DNA of 64,000 bases from NCBI GenBank assembly GCA_022496805.1, contig CM040085.1:34253811-34317810 (forward strand). Direction: 5' to 3'. A model generated the notes under the pieces. It was not told the DNA's origin, did no database searches, and saw only the letters and a list, made by a program, of their open reading frames with translations. Shown here piece after piece: positions 43,101 through 55,700 of the stretch (position 1 is the stretch's first letter; every line of letters begins with the position of its first letter). The DNA is from Pohlia nutans (lineage: Eukaryota; Streptophyta; Bryopsida; Bryales; Mniaceae). The translations under genes and the position numbers were made by a program.

Positions 43101-44150
43101 TGCTATTATATGAGGGAATTTAGTAGGAGTCAAGCAAGTAAGACAAATTTAAGATGTGAAAACAAAAAGCATCGGAGAGAATCTTAGAAACTTTAGTAGG
43201 GGTACAAAGTCAAAGGCTTAATGATGTTATGATAGCAAGTGCATATATGTATATATATATAAATAAAATTAGATATATAATTTTATAGGTTTCTTTTTTA
43301 TAAAAAAAATAGAACCATCAAAAGCATTTCAAAAAAATTAAATCTAACCAAATGAAATTGATAAGCAATCTTTGAATCAACCAAAGACAAATGACGGAAT
43401 TTGATGGTTCCAACAAACTTGGTTGAATCTGGAAATTGAAATCCCAAAGTGTAGTTTACATGATTGGATTATATACCAGATTAAAAAGTACTAGCAATTT
43501 GGAATACAATGAAAGCTTCATTTTATTCATATATTCTGATGTGTGTATCTCTCCAAAGTTGAGCACATTATAGAGTGGGTCATGCCTCAAAAGGTGAGTT
43601 TAGGCTGAATAATGTCATGTCAATGATTCAATTCAATGCAAATTGGAATCTCATTTAGATTATACGGCTTGTTGAATGTTGGGTCTAGTTGAGGGATAGA
43701 CGAGGCGGTTGTGAAAGGGGTGTTTTCATAGTAGGGCGACGATTTGGCACAAATAAAGCACAACGTACAATATGTAAAGCACTTGCCATTACTGCATCAT
43801 TTTTTATATCCAATAATTACGGATATTGTTTAAATATATTAAATATGGAACCTTTTTGAAATCTTCTTAATCTTTTTGGAATATTAGAATATTCTTATAA
43901 TCCTTTTGAGCCTCTTTACACATCTAAGGCATAACAACGCACCTTCTTTTACACATTTGGATCCAAATGCTATGAATAATTGTTTCGAAATAATTTCTAT
44001 AAAAAAAATCCCATATTCTTATAATTTATATTTTGAGAAGCATTTTTATTTGCATTTTAATGACCACCATAATTTATGGAATGAAAAAAAATGACAAACC
44101 AACATGTAACTACATATATTGGCCATCCTACCGTAAAAACACCCTAAATA
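40130..44150. other. Gene-poor AT-rich stretch
   Basis: About 4 kb with no supportable gene. Near its start is a TATGGTATGG-type run (40183-40211). Around 42240-42715 and 43735-43900 there are words shared with other intergenic regions, for example the GTCATTACGAACAAACACTTTATT-like string also near 4137-4170 in inverse, and a GCACTTGCCATTACTGCATCATT block also at about 28432-28455. This indicates dispersed repeats whose ends I could not define. Confidence 0.45.
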
Positions 44151-44815
44151 GAGTTAACCCTTAAATGCCCATGTGCACCAAAGTGTTTATTTCCATATCT
44201 CATTAGTTCTCAAAGGTATGACCACTGCCGTATATTCCAGGTCCAATTGGCCCAACCTAACGAACTCTCACCAAAAATATCTCATGAACAACTAATCAAA
44301 TTCAAGTTTTGTAAAGTGCTACGAGTTCTATGAATGCTAAGTTTTGGTCATGCTAAGCGGTAGTTTTGTTCAAGTACATCTGGATTCAATATGTCAAAAG
44401 CCACCCACCAAACTCTCTTTGGTTCACTCAAAAATTGTTTGTTAAACTTCCAAAAATAATAATTATTAGCCTCTAGCAAGTACGAACCTGATATGTGTTG
44501 GTCGAAAAAGCTCGGTAGACAAACCACCCAGAGAAACGTATAGTGGAGGTTCTTTGGTTTAAGGAAGGTCAGATAGTCTATTGTAATGTAATTAAGGTCA
44601 CTTATGAGGTAATTTTCTATTGTAGTTTAATTATTGTAAGAAATAAAGATAAATTAACCCATTGGATATAGGTATAGGAAACACTCTTTATCCTATCTCT
44701 AGTTTCTGTCCATGACTTATGGATGCAACAATACAATTATGCAGTCCCTGTCTTATCCTAGTGTGTTGGCTTATAAACAAAGGCAGTTTTTAGCCTGAAG
44801 GGATTACAAAACATA

Positions 44816-45685
44816 TAGCTCAAGGCACGAAAGTAACAATTTTCATGTTGCAATTGCTCAAGGCATAACCTCACAATGTTTGCTTATAGCATCACTCGTT
44901 CATTACTCAATCATATGTCAAATATTAAATTATTGCTTATAGCATTATTCTTATTTAATTGCTCAAGGCTTTACAACACTAGGCTACTGTCTTTAATATT
45001 CTTAACCACCTGCACATATTGCTTTCAGCATACACGGAAGACTTAATTGCTTTAAGCTTGACCAGTTCATTCATCAGAGGTACAACAACACAGAGTATTG
45101 CTTATAGCACTAACAGACCACTATTAGCTTTAAGCTTTGAAAACTCAACAAACTCTCTGACAAACAGTTTCTCTTCCTCGGCGGTCTGAACTATGGAATT
45201 TATAAAACTATTGCAATTACTATTGCACTCACTCCTTCACATCAATTATCGCTAAAGCATGTGTTCTATCTATACTGAACAGTTGCTTTAAAGCAGTTAC
45301 AACCACTAAATCAATTGCTCAAAGCTTTAATCAATTTCTTACACAGGATCAACCTGTGGTACACAAATTCCAATGACCTAAACAGTTATTTTAAGCATAC
45401 ATACATTCACAAATTCTGCTTTAGATCCACTGCAGCTTCTTTAAGCAAATAATGACTGGATAGCTTTAAGCACATACAGTCACTAATTATGCTTTAAGCA
45501 GACCCTAGTTACTGCCAAGCATACATAAACAAATTGCTTTAAGCACTGCAACAACAAAATTGTTTTAAGCCTTAACAACTAAACAATTCCTTTCACAGGA
45601 GATACAACCACTTGCCCAATCACTGGGACTTACAAAAACTTCACAACACACACAAACTATATCAAAAACTGCTTTAAGCTCTCTA
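44816..45685. repeat. Field of a recurring TTGCTTTAAGCA-like palindrome
   Basis: About eighteen variants of a roughly 12-bp self-complementary word (TTGCTTTAAGCA, TTGCTTATAGCA, TTGCTCAAGGC, AGCTTTAAGC) recur every 20-70 bp over about 870 bp. The sequence between them is unrelated, and no tandem unit of fixed length is evident. On the - strand it is followed upstream by GCGGTATCAGA (about 45759-45769), close to the primer-binding-site word TGGTATCAGA of copia retrotransposons. A degenerate LTR-element leader or a motif-dense regulatory segment are both possible. Confidence 0.6.
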
Positions 45686-45999
45686 TTCTAAAATGATGGT
45701 CTTTACACAGAATTACGCAAAGTATGCTTGCACTAAAGAATTGGAGCCAGATCTCACATCTGATACCGCTCCAAGCTCAAAAAATAAAGAGAGAGAGAAA
45801 GAGAAAACATAACTCTTTTAACACTAAGCTACAAGCTCAAAGTAACTTCCCAAACCGGTCTAACCAACTTAACTTCCTAACCGTTTAAAACTACTTTGAC
45901 ATCAAAAGCTCTAAAGAAGTTCACACTAAAACTAAAACTAAGGGTATTGAGAACCCTATTTACACAAAAAAAACAAAAACACAAGTGTCCTACTAACTT

Positions 46000-47450
46000 T
46001 CTATGTTTACAATATGCACCTATGGTACATATATTTTTGTAAAAGTATTGAATCTCATACAAATAGACTCAAACAAATGGACTCTTGATCCTACCAATGT
46101 TTGTTTTCTTCTAGTCGTTAGTGAAATGCTTGTGCTTTAGATGGATTTGGATGTAGAAAGGATTGCTCTACACATTCAATTATATCAATCTAACACTCGT
46201 TGCATTAAATTTCATAACTTAATCTTTTACTTGAAATAAAAATTTACAATTTCTTCACTAAAATTTTCAGAAACTTTTCTTCATACTTTTAGTTTATTCT
46301 TTTTCAATTATGTTTTCTTCTTATTTGATCATTTGGTCATTGTTTTGTCTAGTTTAGACTTTAAGCTTTGTTATCCACATTTGTAAGAGTCAACAAAGTT
46401 TGAAATACCCCATTTACCAAGCCACTAAGGTGAATGATCCAATAACTGACGTGTAGTTAATATAAACCAACAACTGAGTTAACTGAAAACAAGGAGGGCT
46501 TAGTACAGAGTCTATGCGGAGTCAACAATCTTATATAAGTGATTTTTGACACGACTTACATATAAATAGTCCCTTGGTCCCTTCCTGAATAGACCCATAG
46601 GCTTGGGGGAGCTTGTGGGAACTCTCCTTTAGCGTTGGGGAGGTCAGGAGTTCTACTTCCATGGATGGTGCAGGGTCTTGCTTAAAATTATTCTTCAACT
46701 CACCATAGACTAGTTTTGCCGACTTCTGAACTGAAAACGAGTTGAAGGTGAGTTTGCACTTCAAGACACTCTTTTCAGTTAACTCTAATATCTCCAAGAG
46801 GTGTTCATTGAAAGCTTCTTATTCTATACGAGTATTAGATTTGCATGAAAAGCTTAAAGCGTTGGTTTATTGGCCATCCACACTATAGTTAAGGTATTTG
46901 TGAAGTGCTTGTGAAGTGCCCCTAGTGAAAAATTCTGCCAGTGGTTTCTTGGTAACTAAATCTGGTTACTCTCTCCAGAATTACTGGAAAGTAATGTTTG
47001 AGCCTACTCAATCGAGTAGGGTTGATCTTCTCTTTTTTCATTCATCCTTCCTTTTTTTATATGTTTGTATTTATATTTATATTCCAAGAGAAAATAAAGG
47101 TTTATTCCAGATTTACACCTATGATTCTTTACATTGCGGCTTTTTACAGTCTCCTACAGTGAAACTATTTTAATAAATTGAATTAGATTCCTGCTACAGG
47201 TGGATAAAGTGCACAGTGAATGATGAACAATTCCTTAAATGATGCTTCCTAAAGCGGGATCTGCTCAGTCCCTCAAGGACTTCAAAATAATAACAGTTTT
47301 TGTCCAGTTTTTTCTGGGGGATTCGGTTTTTTTTTCTGATTTTATTAAATTGTTTATTTTTAAAATAAATTATTTTATTGGTTTTTAATTCTTGAATTTT
47401 GAATTTTGAATACTTTTTTCTTCCTCCACAAGATGTTCATTCACTTGTAA
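46000..47450. other. Intergenic, no gene supported
   Basis: A - strand open frame (46531-46797, 88 codons) is slightly higher in complexity, but I recognise no domain in it. The rest is AT-rich. Confidence 0.35.
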
Positions 47451-47484
47451 GGTTAGGCTTAATATTTTGAAAACCCATAAAAGG

Positions 47485-47532
47485 GCAATTGAGTTCTTTC
47501 AATTTGTGCCCCAAAAAAAAAAAAAAAAAAAA
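47485..47532 (+). mobile_element. 48-bp poly(A)-tailed retroposed snippet
   Basis: It has 28 bp of unique sequence ending TTTGTGCCCC, then 20 A. It is bounded by a perfect 10-bp direct repeat, CCATAAAAGG (47475-47484 and 47533-47542). This is a strongly 5'-truncated retroposition product; the source RNA is unknown. Confidence 0.75.
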
Positions 47533-47914
47533 CCATAAAAGGTTTCTTTGGTTAGCCTATTGATCACGTTGCGGTGGGACAAGTCTTGTATGAGGTAGAT
47601 ATTACCCATTACCATCCATTTAACAATTATGCCCTTATGTGCTAGAAGTGTATATTTGTATTCTAGAATATACGCTACCAGTACATGAGGACGGAATTAG
47701 ATGTAGTAATGGATATGTCCGCCTTCGTTATAGACCTCTGCTATGAAATTTTTATTTCATTATGTCAGAATAATAGTAATAATAATAAATTTTATTCATT
47801 TTACTCGAGATTCTAAAAAACAAGAGAACATAGTTAATATTCTTTAGTCTTTGTAGGTCTGCACCCTTCAGTTTCCTTTGGAAATTTGCATTTTGATATG
47901 ATTGGTCTAAGATT

Positions 47915-48010
47915 TATTTTTTATTTTATTTTTATTTTTTATTTTTTTTATTTTTTTTATTTTTTTATTTTTATTTTATTTTATTTATTATTTTATTTTA
48001 TTTTATACTT
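47915..48010. repeat. (TTTTA)n low-complexity run
   Basis: About 95 bp of TTTTA/TTTTTA repeats, almost purely T and A. Confidence 0.9.
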
Positions 48011-49295
48011 TAATCTTACAAATCAATTTTTAATCAATTTTTACTACCGTGCAATTTCTATTGGGACTCCTTGCCAGATATGTTAATATTATGATAGCAA
48101 GGTAGCATATATGTTTAAATAAATATTTGATGAAATCCAAATGATGGATTCATATCCACAAATATGGAACATGATTTTTAAAATCTTATAAATTAAAATA
48201 CATAAACTTTTTTTGTGTAATTAAATTACTGTTTTGAATATAATATTGTTTGAAGTTTGAACTTAGGAATTTTGGGAATTCAATTCAAGAACCTAACCTC
48301 CAGTATTATGTAGTTAGTCAAAACATACATCCACATTGAATCACTTGGTTTTTGATAAAACAAATATGAATATATATCCTTATTGTAAATTTAGTACTAG
48401 TGTCTTGTAATAAATAGTGCATAGTATATGTACATTGTTCAAAACAACGATACCCTAATTGTAAGTATATATTGTAATTCCAAGTTTCAATAAATACTTT
48501 GTATTGTGCATCTATACAATATTGTACATAATCAAAAGGTTCATCCCTGGGATCAATCGTGGCACTCTCTACCTAGTATGTTCAACGTGTGAATACCATT
48601 TTGGACAATGTGACATAGACAAGAACATTGCCAAATAACAAGTTGTTGTGGCCAAAAACCACATAGCCAAAATCAAAAATCACACTTCCAAACATGAAGA
48701 CCACAAAACTAAAACTAAAAACCAAAATGCCAAGTAAGCTTCAAGGGCCATTTAAACCAAGTATACCAATTCAAGTCTCATGTACAAGGTCGGTATGCCA
48801 AACATTGTTTTGGTTTTTGATTTTGATTATGTGATCTTTACTTGATAATTTGGTCATAGTCACTAGGTCTTTGACCATAACAAGGTGACATTTGACATTA
48901 TGATCTCTATCATGTCCAAAACTATATTTCATACACGTGACAAAGTGAGTAGAAGAGCTCATTGAATTGGGTGCACCAAAAATGGAGAGCCAATTCTTGG
49001 CCTCTGGGCCAATGTCAAATTTTAGTAAAAAAAACCTTTTTTATATAAAATATGATTTTCTTCAACGAACTAAATCTGTTGAATTATGTGGAAATCTAAA
49101 CAGCTCTTTTAAAAAGTAAGAGAGAGGGGTTGAAATTTGCTACATTTATTGAATCAGCTTGGCTTCTTGACCCCAAGGCCTTTACATATGGGAAAATTAG
49201 CCCCGTTCTAATTTTCTTATAATGGGTAGTTGAGGCCGGCCTCCAACCCAAAAAGAGCTGAAATTTCATGCAATTGGCCTCAAGAGAAATTGGCC

Positions 49296-49370
49296 CGGCC
49301 TCTAGGTGTAAATCGGCCCTACCTCTAGGTGTAAATCGGCCCTACCTCTAGGTGTAAATTGGCCCTAAGC
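49296..49370. repeat. 23-bp tandem repeat x3
   Basis: The unit CTCTAGGTGTAAATCGGCCC + TAC occurs about three times; a variant with TTGGCCC closes the array. Non-coding. Confidence 0.85.
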
Positions 49371-49755
49371 CTTAGAGGTAGCTAGCAGTACATGAATGTT
49401 GTTCAAACGTGGCCAGATTTGTGTACTCACCACATCCGAAACCTCTGCACAAATGATGAGTTCTCAGAGAATGATTTAATTGATTTATTTTGGTACACAC
49501 GGCAAAGCAATTCGACCGACTGACGGACGGAGAAGAACCGAACTGCCAGAGTTTCCAGAGATTTTTGCACCAACTAACTTCTGCACAATCACTGACCTCC
49601 TGCAAGCTTGGAAGCACAGCAACAGTCCCAACATCCGGCAATCTGCAATAATTTATTTTTGAAACCAAACAGCATTAAATTAGTCAAGCAAATCCATCTC
49701 GGTTGCATTCGGCGATGCCATCATCTGACGTTCCGTTACAATCCATCAGAGCTTA

Positions 49756-50235
49756 GAGCATCCGCACCCCTGCTCGCCATCCACCACTCGCCAAAGGGCA
49801 GTCGAGGGCTCCAAAAATGTTCAGGGACTCGCCAAAAAATTGGACCCCCACCCTTGCGCATGAAATCTGGAGTGATCTCCCGAATTTCTGGGCTGGCTTA
49901 TGTGGTCCGTGCTCATGTTCATTGGTTTCACACGGCCACGCAAGCACGGAAGGGGTCCATGCGCTGAGTTGGCTGAGGAGGTGGCCAAGTGAACAGGGAG
50001 CCTGCAACTAGAGCAGCTCTAAAAAAAGCTCAGAACAAAATCTCCAAAAAGCATTTCCGGTTTTTCGGTGCGCTGAGAAAACTCAGCGACTCTGCAAAAT
50101 GGCGAGGCCGGGGAGGATTTTGGCGAGCCCGCTCTTCAACGAGACGTTGGGCGAGTTGCGGTGGGGGGGTTCTTCCTGCCCGGGCGCGCCAGAAGTTAGT
50201 GCGGCCATGGATGGCGAGCAGGGGTGCGGATGCCC
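49756..50235. mobile_element. 480-bp MITE, PIF/Harbinger-like
   Basis: The terminal inverted repeats start GAGCATCCGCACCCCTGCTC and end GAGCAGGGGTGCGGATGCCC (about 28 bp), with TTA on both sides (49753-49755 and 50236-50238). It is GC-rich relative to its surroundings. The right TTA is also the first three bases of the next element, so this one inserted into that element's end. Confidence 0.8.
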
Positions 50236-50605
50236 TTAGGGCTGCTTCACACTATGGCCGAAGGTCAAGAGGCCGTCGATTTCCACCAATCGGATTGCAA
50301 GAAATCAAGGATTTGGCCTCTCGACCCTTCACACTAGAGGCTAAAATCCAAAGGCCGTCGCCTTCAAAATGCTTACATGGCAACACTTTTTGACCAAGGT
50401 TGACGGACTCTCGAAGGAAGTTTGAGTCAAACGGGAACAGAAACCCAAACTATGGTCAAGAGGCCGTGGATTTATTTCCATAAAAAAAATCAAAACTACA
50501 TTTTATTACCTATTTTCAACCCATTTCTTTGGACTCTCAACAAAGTTTGGCCACTCAATCCCACGGCCTCTCGACTTGGACGGCCATAGTGTGAAGCGGC
50601 CCTAA
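50236..50605. mobile_element. ~370-bp MITE with TTAGGGCTGCTTCACAC ends
   Basis: Left TTAGGGCTGCTTCACACTAT and right ATAGTGTGAAGCGGCCCTAA are near-perfect inverted ends. Repeated inner words GGTCAAGAGGCCGT and TGGCCTCTCGACC pair between the halves. Non-coding. Confidence 0.78.
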
Positions 50606-50958
50606 GTTACCTTTTCATTTCCTTGTGTCCACGGAGCCTCCCTGCCTGCCTGCAGCTTTTAATAAAGTAGTTCCGAACGTTCAATCAAGACAACAACCCG
50701 GGCATGCGTGGTTTCTTTTATATTATTTTAACATAGAATAGTATTCGGTGGACTTGGTGAGGAATGATTGCACGCATCGGTGATATGTGGGTGCCGTGGT
50801 TGTCGGACGTCTGGTTTTATATAGCGCCACTCACTGGCATCAATCAAAGCTCCAGGTGTTATCAGCCGGAATTAGCACCCTTCCCCAAACCATGGGTTAC
50901 TCTGGGGTTCGAACCTTAGGTAGAGCCGTGGAGGGCAGGTGGGCATGTCTGTATCATG

Positions 50959-51361
50959 TAAGGTTGGATGTCCTAAAACCACCAACTTAAGAAATATGGC
51001 CTCATTTTAACAAGGTTATTTATGAGAATTTTTTTTCGGTCATTTGGAAGAAGATTTCTCACGGAATGCACAAATTTTCGCAATTTAATTCCCAATATTC
51101 AAAATGATACAAACTTTCCAAGTGAAAAGAACTGCGTGATCCAAATCAGACCTTTAGGTTTCCCCATGACCACACCATGTGGTACTAATTTTCACTCATA
51201 ATGATACCCAAAACCACCAACTACTTCTTCGCAATGCTTGGCATGCCATTGGTCTACTTGAATAGTGAAATTGGTGGTTTTGAGTCTCAGGTGTAGTGGC
51301 CCCAAGAAAACTCTACATGTCATATTTGGGGGAGGTGGTGGTTTTAGGACATCCAACCTTA
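50959..51361. mobile_element. ~403-bp MITE with TAAGGTTGGATGTCCTAAAA ends
   Basis: TAAGGTTGGATGTCCTAAAA and CCACC are mirrored by GGTGGTTTTAGGACATCCAACCTTA. Before it, at about 50900, stands a perfect B-box word GGTTCGAACC, whose A-box partner is unclear. Non-coding. Confidence 0.75.
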
Positions 51362-51599
51362 GGTGGCAAATTTGCAAAACGTTGACCAATTCTTGCGGTC
51401 TATCTCTTTCTTTCCAAACCTTCTTTTCCAAATTTCCACATTTTCATCCATTTATCCATGGATACGAAAACTCCGTCCATTTACTCCTATGGATGTACAT
51501 GAAAACATCATCCATTTACACATTTCCGGTAACCCTGCTCAAGACAATGGGTACGATATTGAAACCCCAGGTACCGTGGCGTAAGATTACTCTTTGAAA

Positions 51600-52790
51600 A
51601 AAGTTCGCCTAGTCGCAGTGCAAATCGAAAGAGCAATCAACTCCATCTCGATGGCAACCCAAGCTGACTGTTCAAATCGATCGATCGATGACGATCGGCT
51701 AATATCGATAGCACTGTCATGGATTGCTACATATTTAATTACGTGAACTTCCGAGAGCACTTGAATCAGCGGCCTGATCAAACGAGCGGAGCATCGAGTA
51801 CGATTACACTGCACCAGTGGATGGGGCTCGATCATTGCGATGTATTTCGCACACAGAGATCATTGGAGTCGACGAGTAATTCACGCCAAAGCGAAAGACA
51901 TTCCGAGCCCATTCAATTATTAATGAAATCATATACCGGTATAACCAAGCACCTCGCTCCGATCCGTGGATGCCCGATCAACGCACACGGTGAGGACTGG
52001 ACTAGTACTGGTGCTGTTGTCGTCAAACGGGCACGGCCACTTTTAGACAGTACTGTTCATGCACATAACACCTATAATCATCAGGTCTGTCGTCAGCATG
52101 GAGCTCCGAGCGCGTGAGCTCACGACAAACAACAGGAGGTTTGGGCCATTTCCATTAACTTAACTTTCATTAGCTCTATACTTTATTAGTAATCTATCGC
52201 CCGCCATCAATTAAGTCGTGGCCGTGGACTTTTGAGGCGGGCCCTAGCTTCTGTCAACCGAAGCTTGCCCGAAGTCGACGGGCGACGGTGGTTACGCCGC
52301 GCGCTAGCTTACTTGTATGTCCATCGCTCAAAAGGACCTCGTGCCCACAAATCATCCACAAGTCAACGAATTCGACATTGCAACGGAGATCAGTCATATT
52401 TCGCAGTTTTCAATCCCGGGTCGCCAATTTTGTTACGGTGACCGTTTGAATGAGCTTGTCGATCGCGTGTGCAATCACCGCAGCCAGTTTTGTCTCGTCA
52501 TTTTAGTTCCTTTCCTCTCGAGTCACCGCAGCATTGACAGGAAACTGGAACGGCAGAAGACTTTCCTATTCTATGCCATCGTTACAGTCTTCGAAGGTCA
52601 CCTAGCGTTTCCTTTGTTCTAGAAAGTTTTGACTTCGAGAGCGTGAAGATTTTTGGTCCCTTCGATGCTTTTCAAGCTCAGTGGTTTCTCGTACCTTAGA
52701 ATGTGTTACCATTAGGCGTGATGCTTTACTAGTGACAGTTTACTGAGTGTTAGCTTACAGTGCCAGTTGAGAGACTTACTACGTGACAAA
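51600..52790 (+). other. Upstream region of the glycosyltransferase gene
   Basis: A GC-richer segment that contains no recognisable coding region. It probably carries the promoter and 5' leader of the gene starting at 52792. I found no decisive TATA box. Confidence 0.3.
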
Positions 52791-52791
52791 A

Positions 52792-55700
52792 ATGTTGAGG
52801 GAGAAGCCTCTGAACCCTTACAGCCCGCGCAGCGCTCTGATGCTGCAACGTCAGTACCGAGGGATGAGTACTCACAATCGGTCGACGCGCACACGGGGCC
52901 TCTTGATCCACCTTCTCTGGATCACGGGTTTCCTTTGCATCAGTGTCGTTGCGCTTATTTGCTCGACAGAGATGCTGCACATGCTCAGCTCCAAACCTCG
53001 CCACGACACAAAACCGCTGGTGCTCTCCGAGGTACTCAAATTCACAGGTTTCGTGTCACTTGCTTACATTGCTCAACTGGTGTTCAGAGTTGATCGATTC
53101 ATTGAGTTTACACTAGATGATTCATTTCAATTTCGAGAGACTGTTTGTGCACTTGGATCTGAGGAGCTTGTTTTACACAACAGGGGATTCTAGGAGGACA
53201 ACGTCTGAGTTGGAAGCAGGATCCTCTTCCATCCCATCACCTGCGATCCACAAAGTTGGCTCTGCAAAGCAAAGAAGAGGAGATTGAAGAGAAAGTGAGT
53301 CAGATTTGATCACATTAAATTAGGTTTTGGTAAATTTTTTCAATAGCTATGGTTAACCCCTAAGCGTCCACTGTGTATTTTCTGTAGCGTAGGAAAATTG
53401 GACCCCCTGCTGTAAATCATCTGTTTGTGTGAAAACGACTTCAGTTTGACACGATCGACACTGTTGATCTTGTAGTAGAGAACAAGTGCTTTAAAATGAT
53501 GTATTGCAATCAGAAAGCCGAGAAATGCCACCGTTGCAAAGTTCAGTCATGCAGATGGCGTTTTATACGCTTAGATGCATTCTTAAGCCTGTGTTGTAGA
53601 AGTAGACATAAATGCTTGTAAAGTTTGATGGAATAATTGAGAAAGTGAATTGGGTGTGCAGCTGTGGGCGCCTCCAGCAGACAAGGGATTTCTCCCGTGT
53701 ATCAATCCAGACTTAAAGTACTTAGGTGAGCAGTCTGTCAATCAATTACGAGCTCGCAAAAATCACAATGGTGGTGAAATTTTGGCTCAACCATGAACCG
53801 ATAATTTGTGGTATAAGAGTACTGGGGTTTTTGCAGTCTTTGTTTTCAGATGAAGAATTGAATGCATCATGTTATGCAGGTCCTAGGCAAGCTTCCAGAG
53901 GCTATCTACTGGTATCAACAAATGGGGGACTCAATCAGATGAGAGCAGGAGTATGTCTCCTTAACTCTCAAGTGCCCAAGCTACAACTAGAATTTCCAGA
54001 ATTCCGGAGGCTTTTGTAATTTTGAGAACATATTTCTATTGTACATTTCGATACGATTTCATCTTTCTATCGGTACCTTGAAACGTCTTAATTGATTCAC
54101 TTCAACACGTATAAATACGGAAGCAGTCACTTTGGGACTTAGGTTAAATTTTGATTCAGTTTTGATACTTTTCAGACAACTTCTTATTTGAAGGCAATGC
54201 TGGGATGTGCAGATATGTGACATGGTGGCAATTGCACGCCTGATCAATGCCACACTCGTGATCCCAGAATTAGATAAGTCTTCGTTCTGGCAAGATTCTA
54301 GGTGAGATTTTATATTCCCATTCACCAAGTCCTGTTGTTCAATTATGACCAATTGCTTTTACTTAACCCCTAAAGGACCCAGAAGCCCGAATTGGGTCTC
54401 ATGTATTTTTTAAGGAGGTTTCAAGTGGACTTCCTTTCGTTCAAAGTTGTTTGTTTTTTGACCAACATATGCATTGTTCTTCACTGATTCTAGTGATATA
54501 AAATTCAGTCTTATCTGAATTATTGATTTTTCACAATTTGATCGATTGAACTTGTCATTTTAAAACCATGAATCCTTGGTCCTTTAGGGGTAAAATCACT
54601 GGAAGGTGCAGCTGTATGGGGAGAATACAAATTGAGTGGTGAAATCCTTCCTTCCACTGAGCTAATCAACTTCATTCTCTTGGCTTGGGATGCAGCAATT
54701 TTTCCGATGTTTTTGATGTTGATTATTTCATAAAGTCTTTGGGCAATGACGTGCCTGTTGTGAAGAAGCTCCCATTGAGTTTGAAGAATGCGCCCAAAGC
54801 CACCAAGCAATTTAAAAGCTGGTCTGGTGTGAGGTATTATGAGCAAAACATAGGAAGCCTCTGGCAACACTATAAGGTACAGTCGACCCTTTTCTCACTC
54901 ACTTCCTTGACAACATGATGTGCATTATTTACAACTCGCATTATTCTGAGCTCTCATATTAGTTAACTATCTAAAAGGTGAACTGTATTCTTTCTTGTGG
55001 CATAACAAGTGAATCTGAAAATGTTGCATAATTATATGTATGTAAATTATTCTGGCTGTTTCAGGTGATCAAAGCTGTTAAATCAGATTCACGCCTTGCA
55101 AATAATAACCTGCCTTCCGAGATTCAGAAACTGCGTTGTCGAGTGCACTACGATGCTCTTCGTTTTGCTCCTCACATTGAAGCCTTGGGAAAGGTACATT
55201 TATTTTCCTCCCTTTTTCTGAATTTATGTAGATTGAAGCTATTTCTGAATCTTCTCTGTAAGGATTTTGCATACTTGGGGTTTAGGGTTCCTGGTGACCA
55301 CAAGAAGCATATTCTAAAATTGCTGCATGCATTGAATGTCACAATTTTGTCACAGAATGCTATTTTAACTAACATGACTGTTTTAATACATGGTCATGTT
55401 CATTATTGGTGGAATTCCTAAAAATTGGTGCTCACGGAAAAAGCTTACTGAAACTTGAGCAATTTTGAGTTTCCCAACTGAGAACTGAAGCAGTTTTGAG
55501 TTGGCTGGCTGAACCTCAAATCTATACCTGTCATAGGTTTTAGAGCTCTGGGTTCATCACATTTTCTGAAATCTTGCTATTGTAACCAAGGATTCATGAG
55601 TTTAAAATGACAAATTCATTCGATCATGTTGTGAAAAATATAACTCAGATGGGATCAAATTTAATATCACCGGAATCAATGAGCGTGTCGGTCAAAAACA

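Noticed and set aside
45757..45772. Copia-type primer-binding site on the - strand
   Set aside because: GCGGTATCAGA is close to the consensus, but there is no LTR end (CA) just before it and no gag/pol to the left. It is kept only as context for the palindrome field.
46531..46797. - strand open frame of 88 codons
   Set aside because: It has no recognisable domain, no neighbouring exons and no conservation that I can judge.
49372..49668. - strand open frame of 98 codons near a 23-bp repeat
   Set aside because: It is Cys/Ser-rich without any known motif and overlaps repeat DNA. A shadow or chance frame is more likely.
49480..50393. Overlapping GC-richer open frames around 49.5-50.4 kb
   Set aside because: They coincide with the two nested MITEs, whose GC content explains the lack of stop codons.
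50895..50915. B-box GGTTCGAACC as a second SINE or tRNA
   Set aside because: The word is a self-complementary 10-mer. The only A-box-like sequence is over 100 bp upstream, and no cloverleaf could be drawn.
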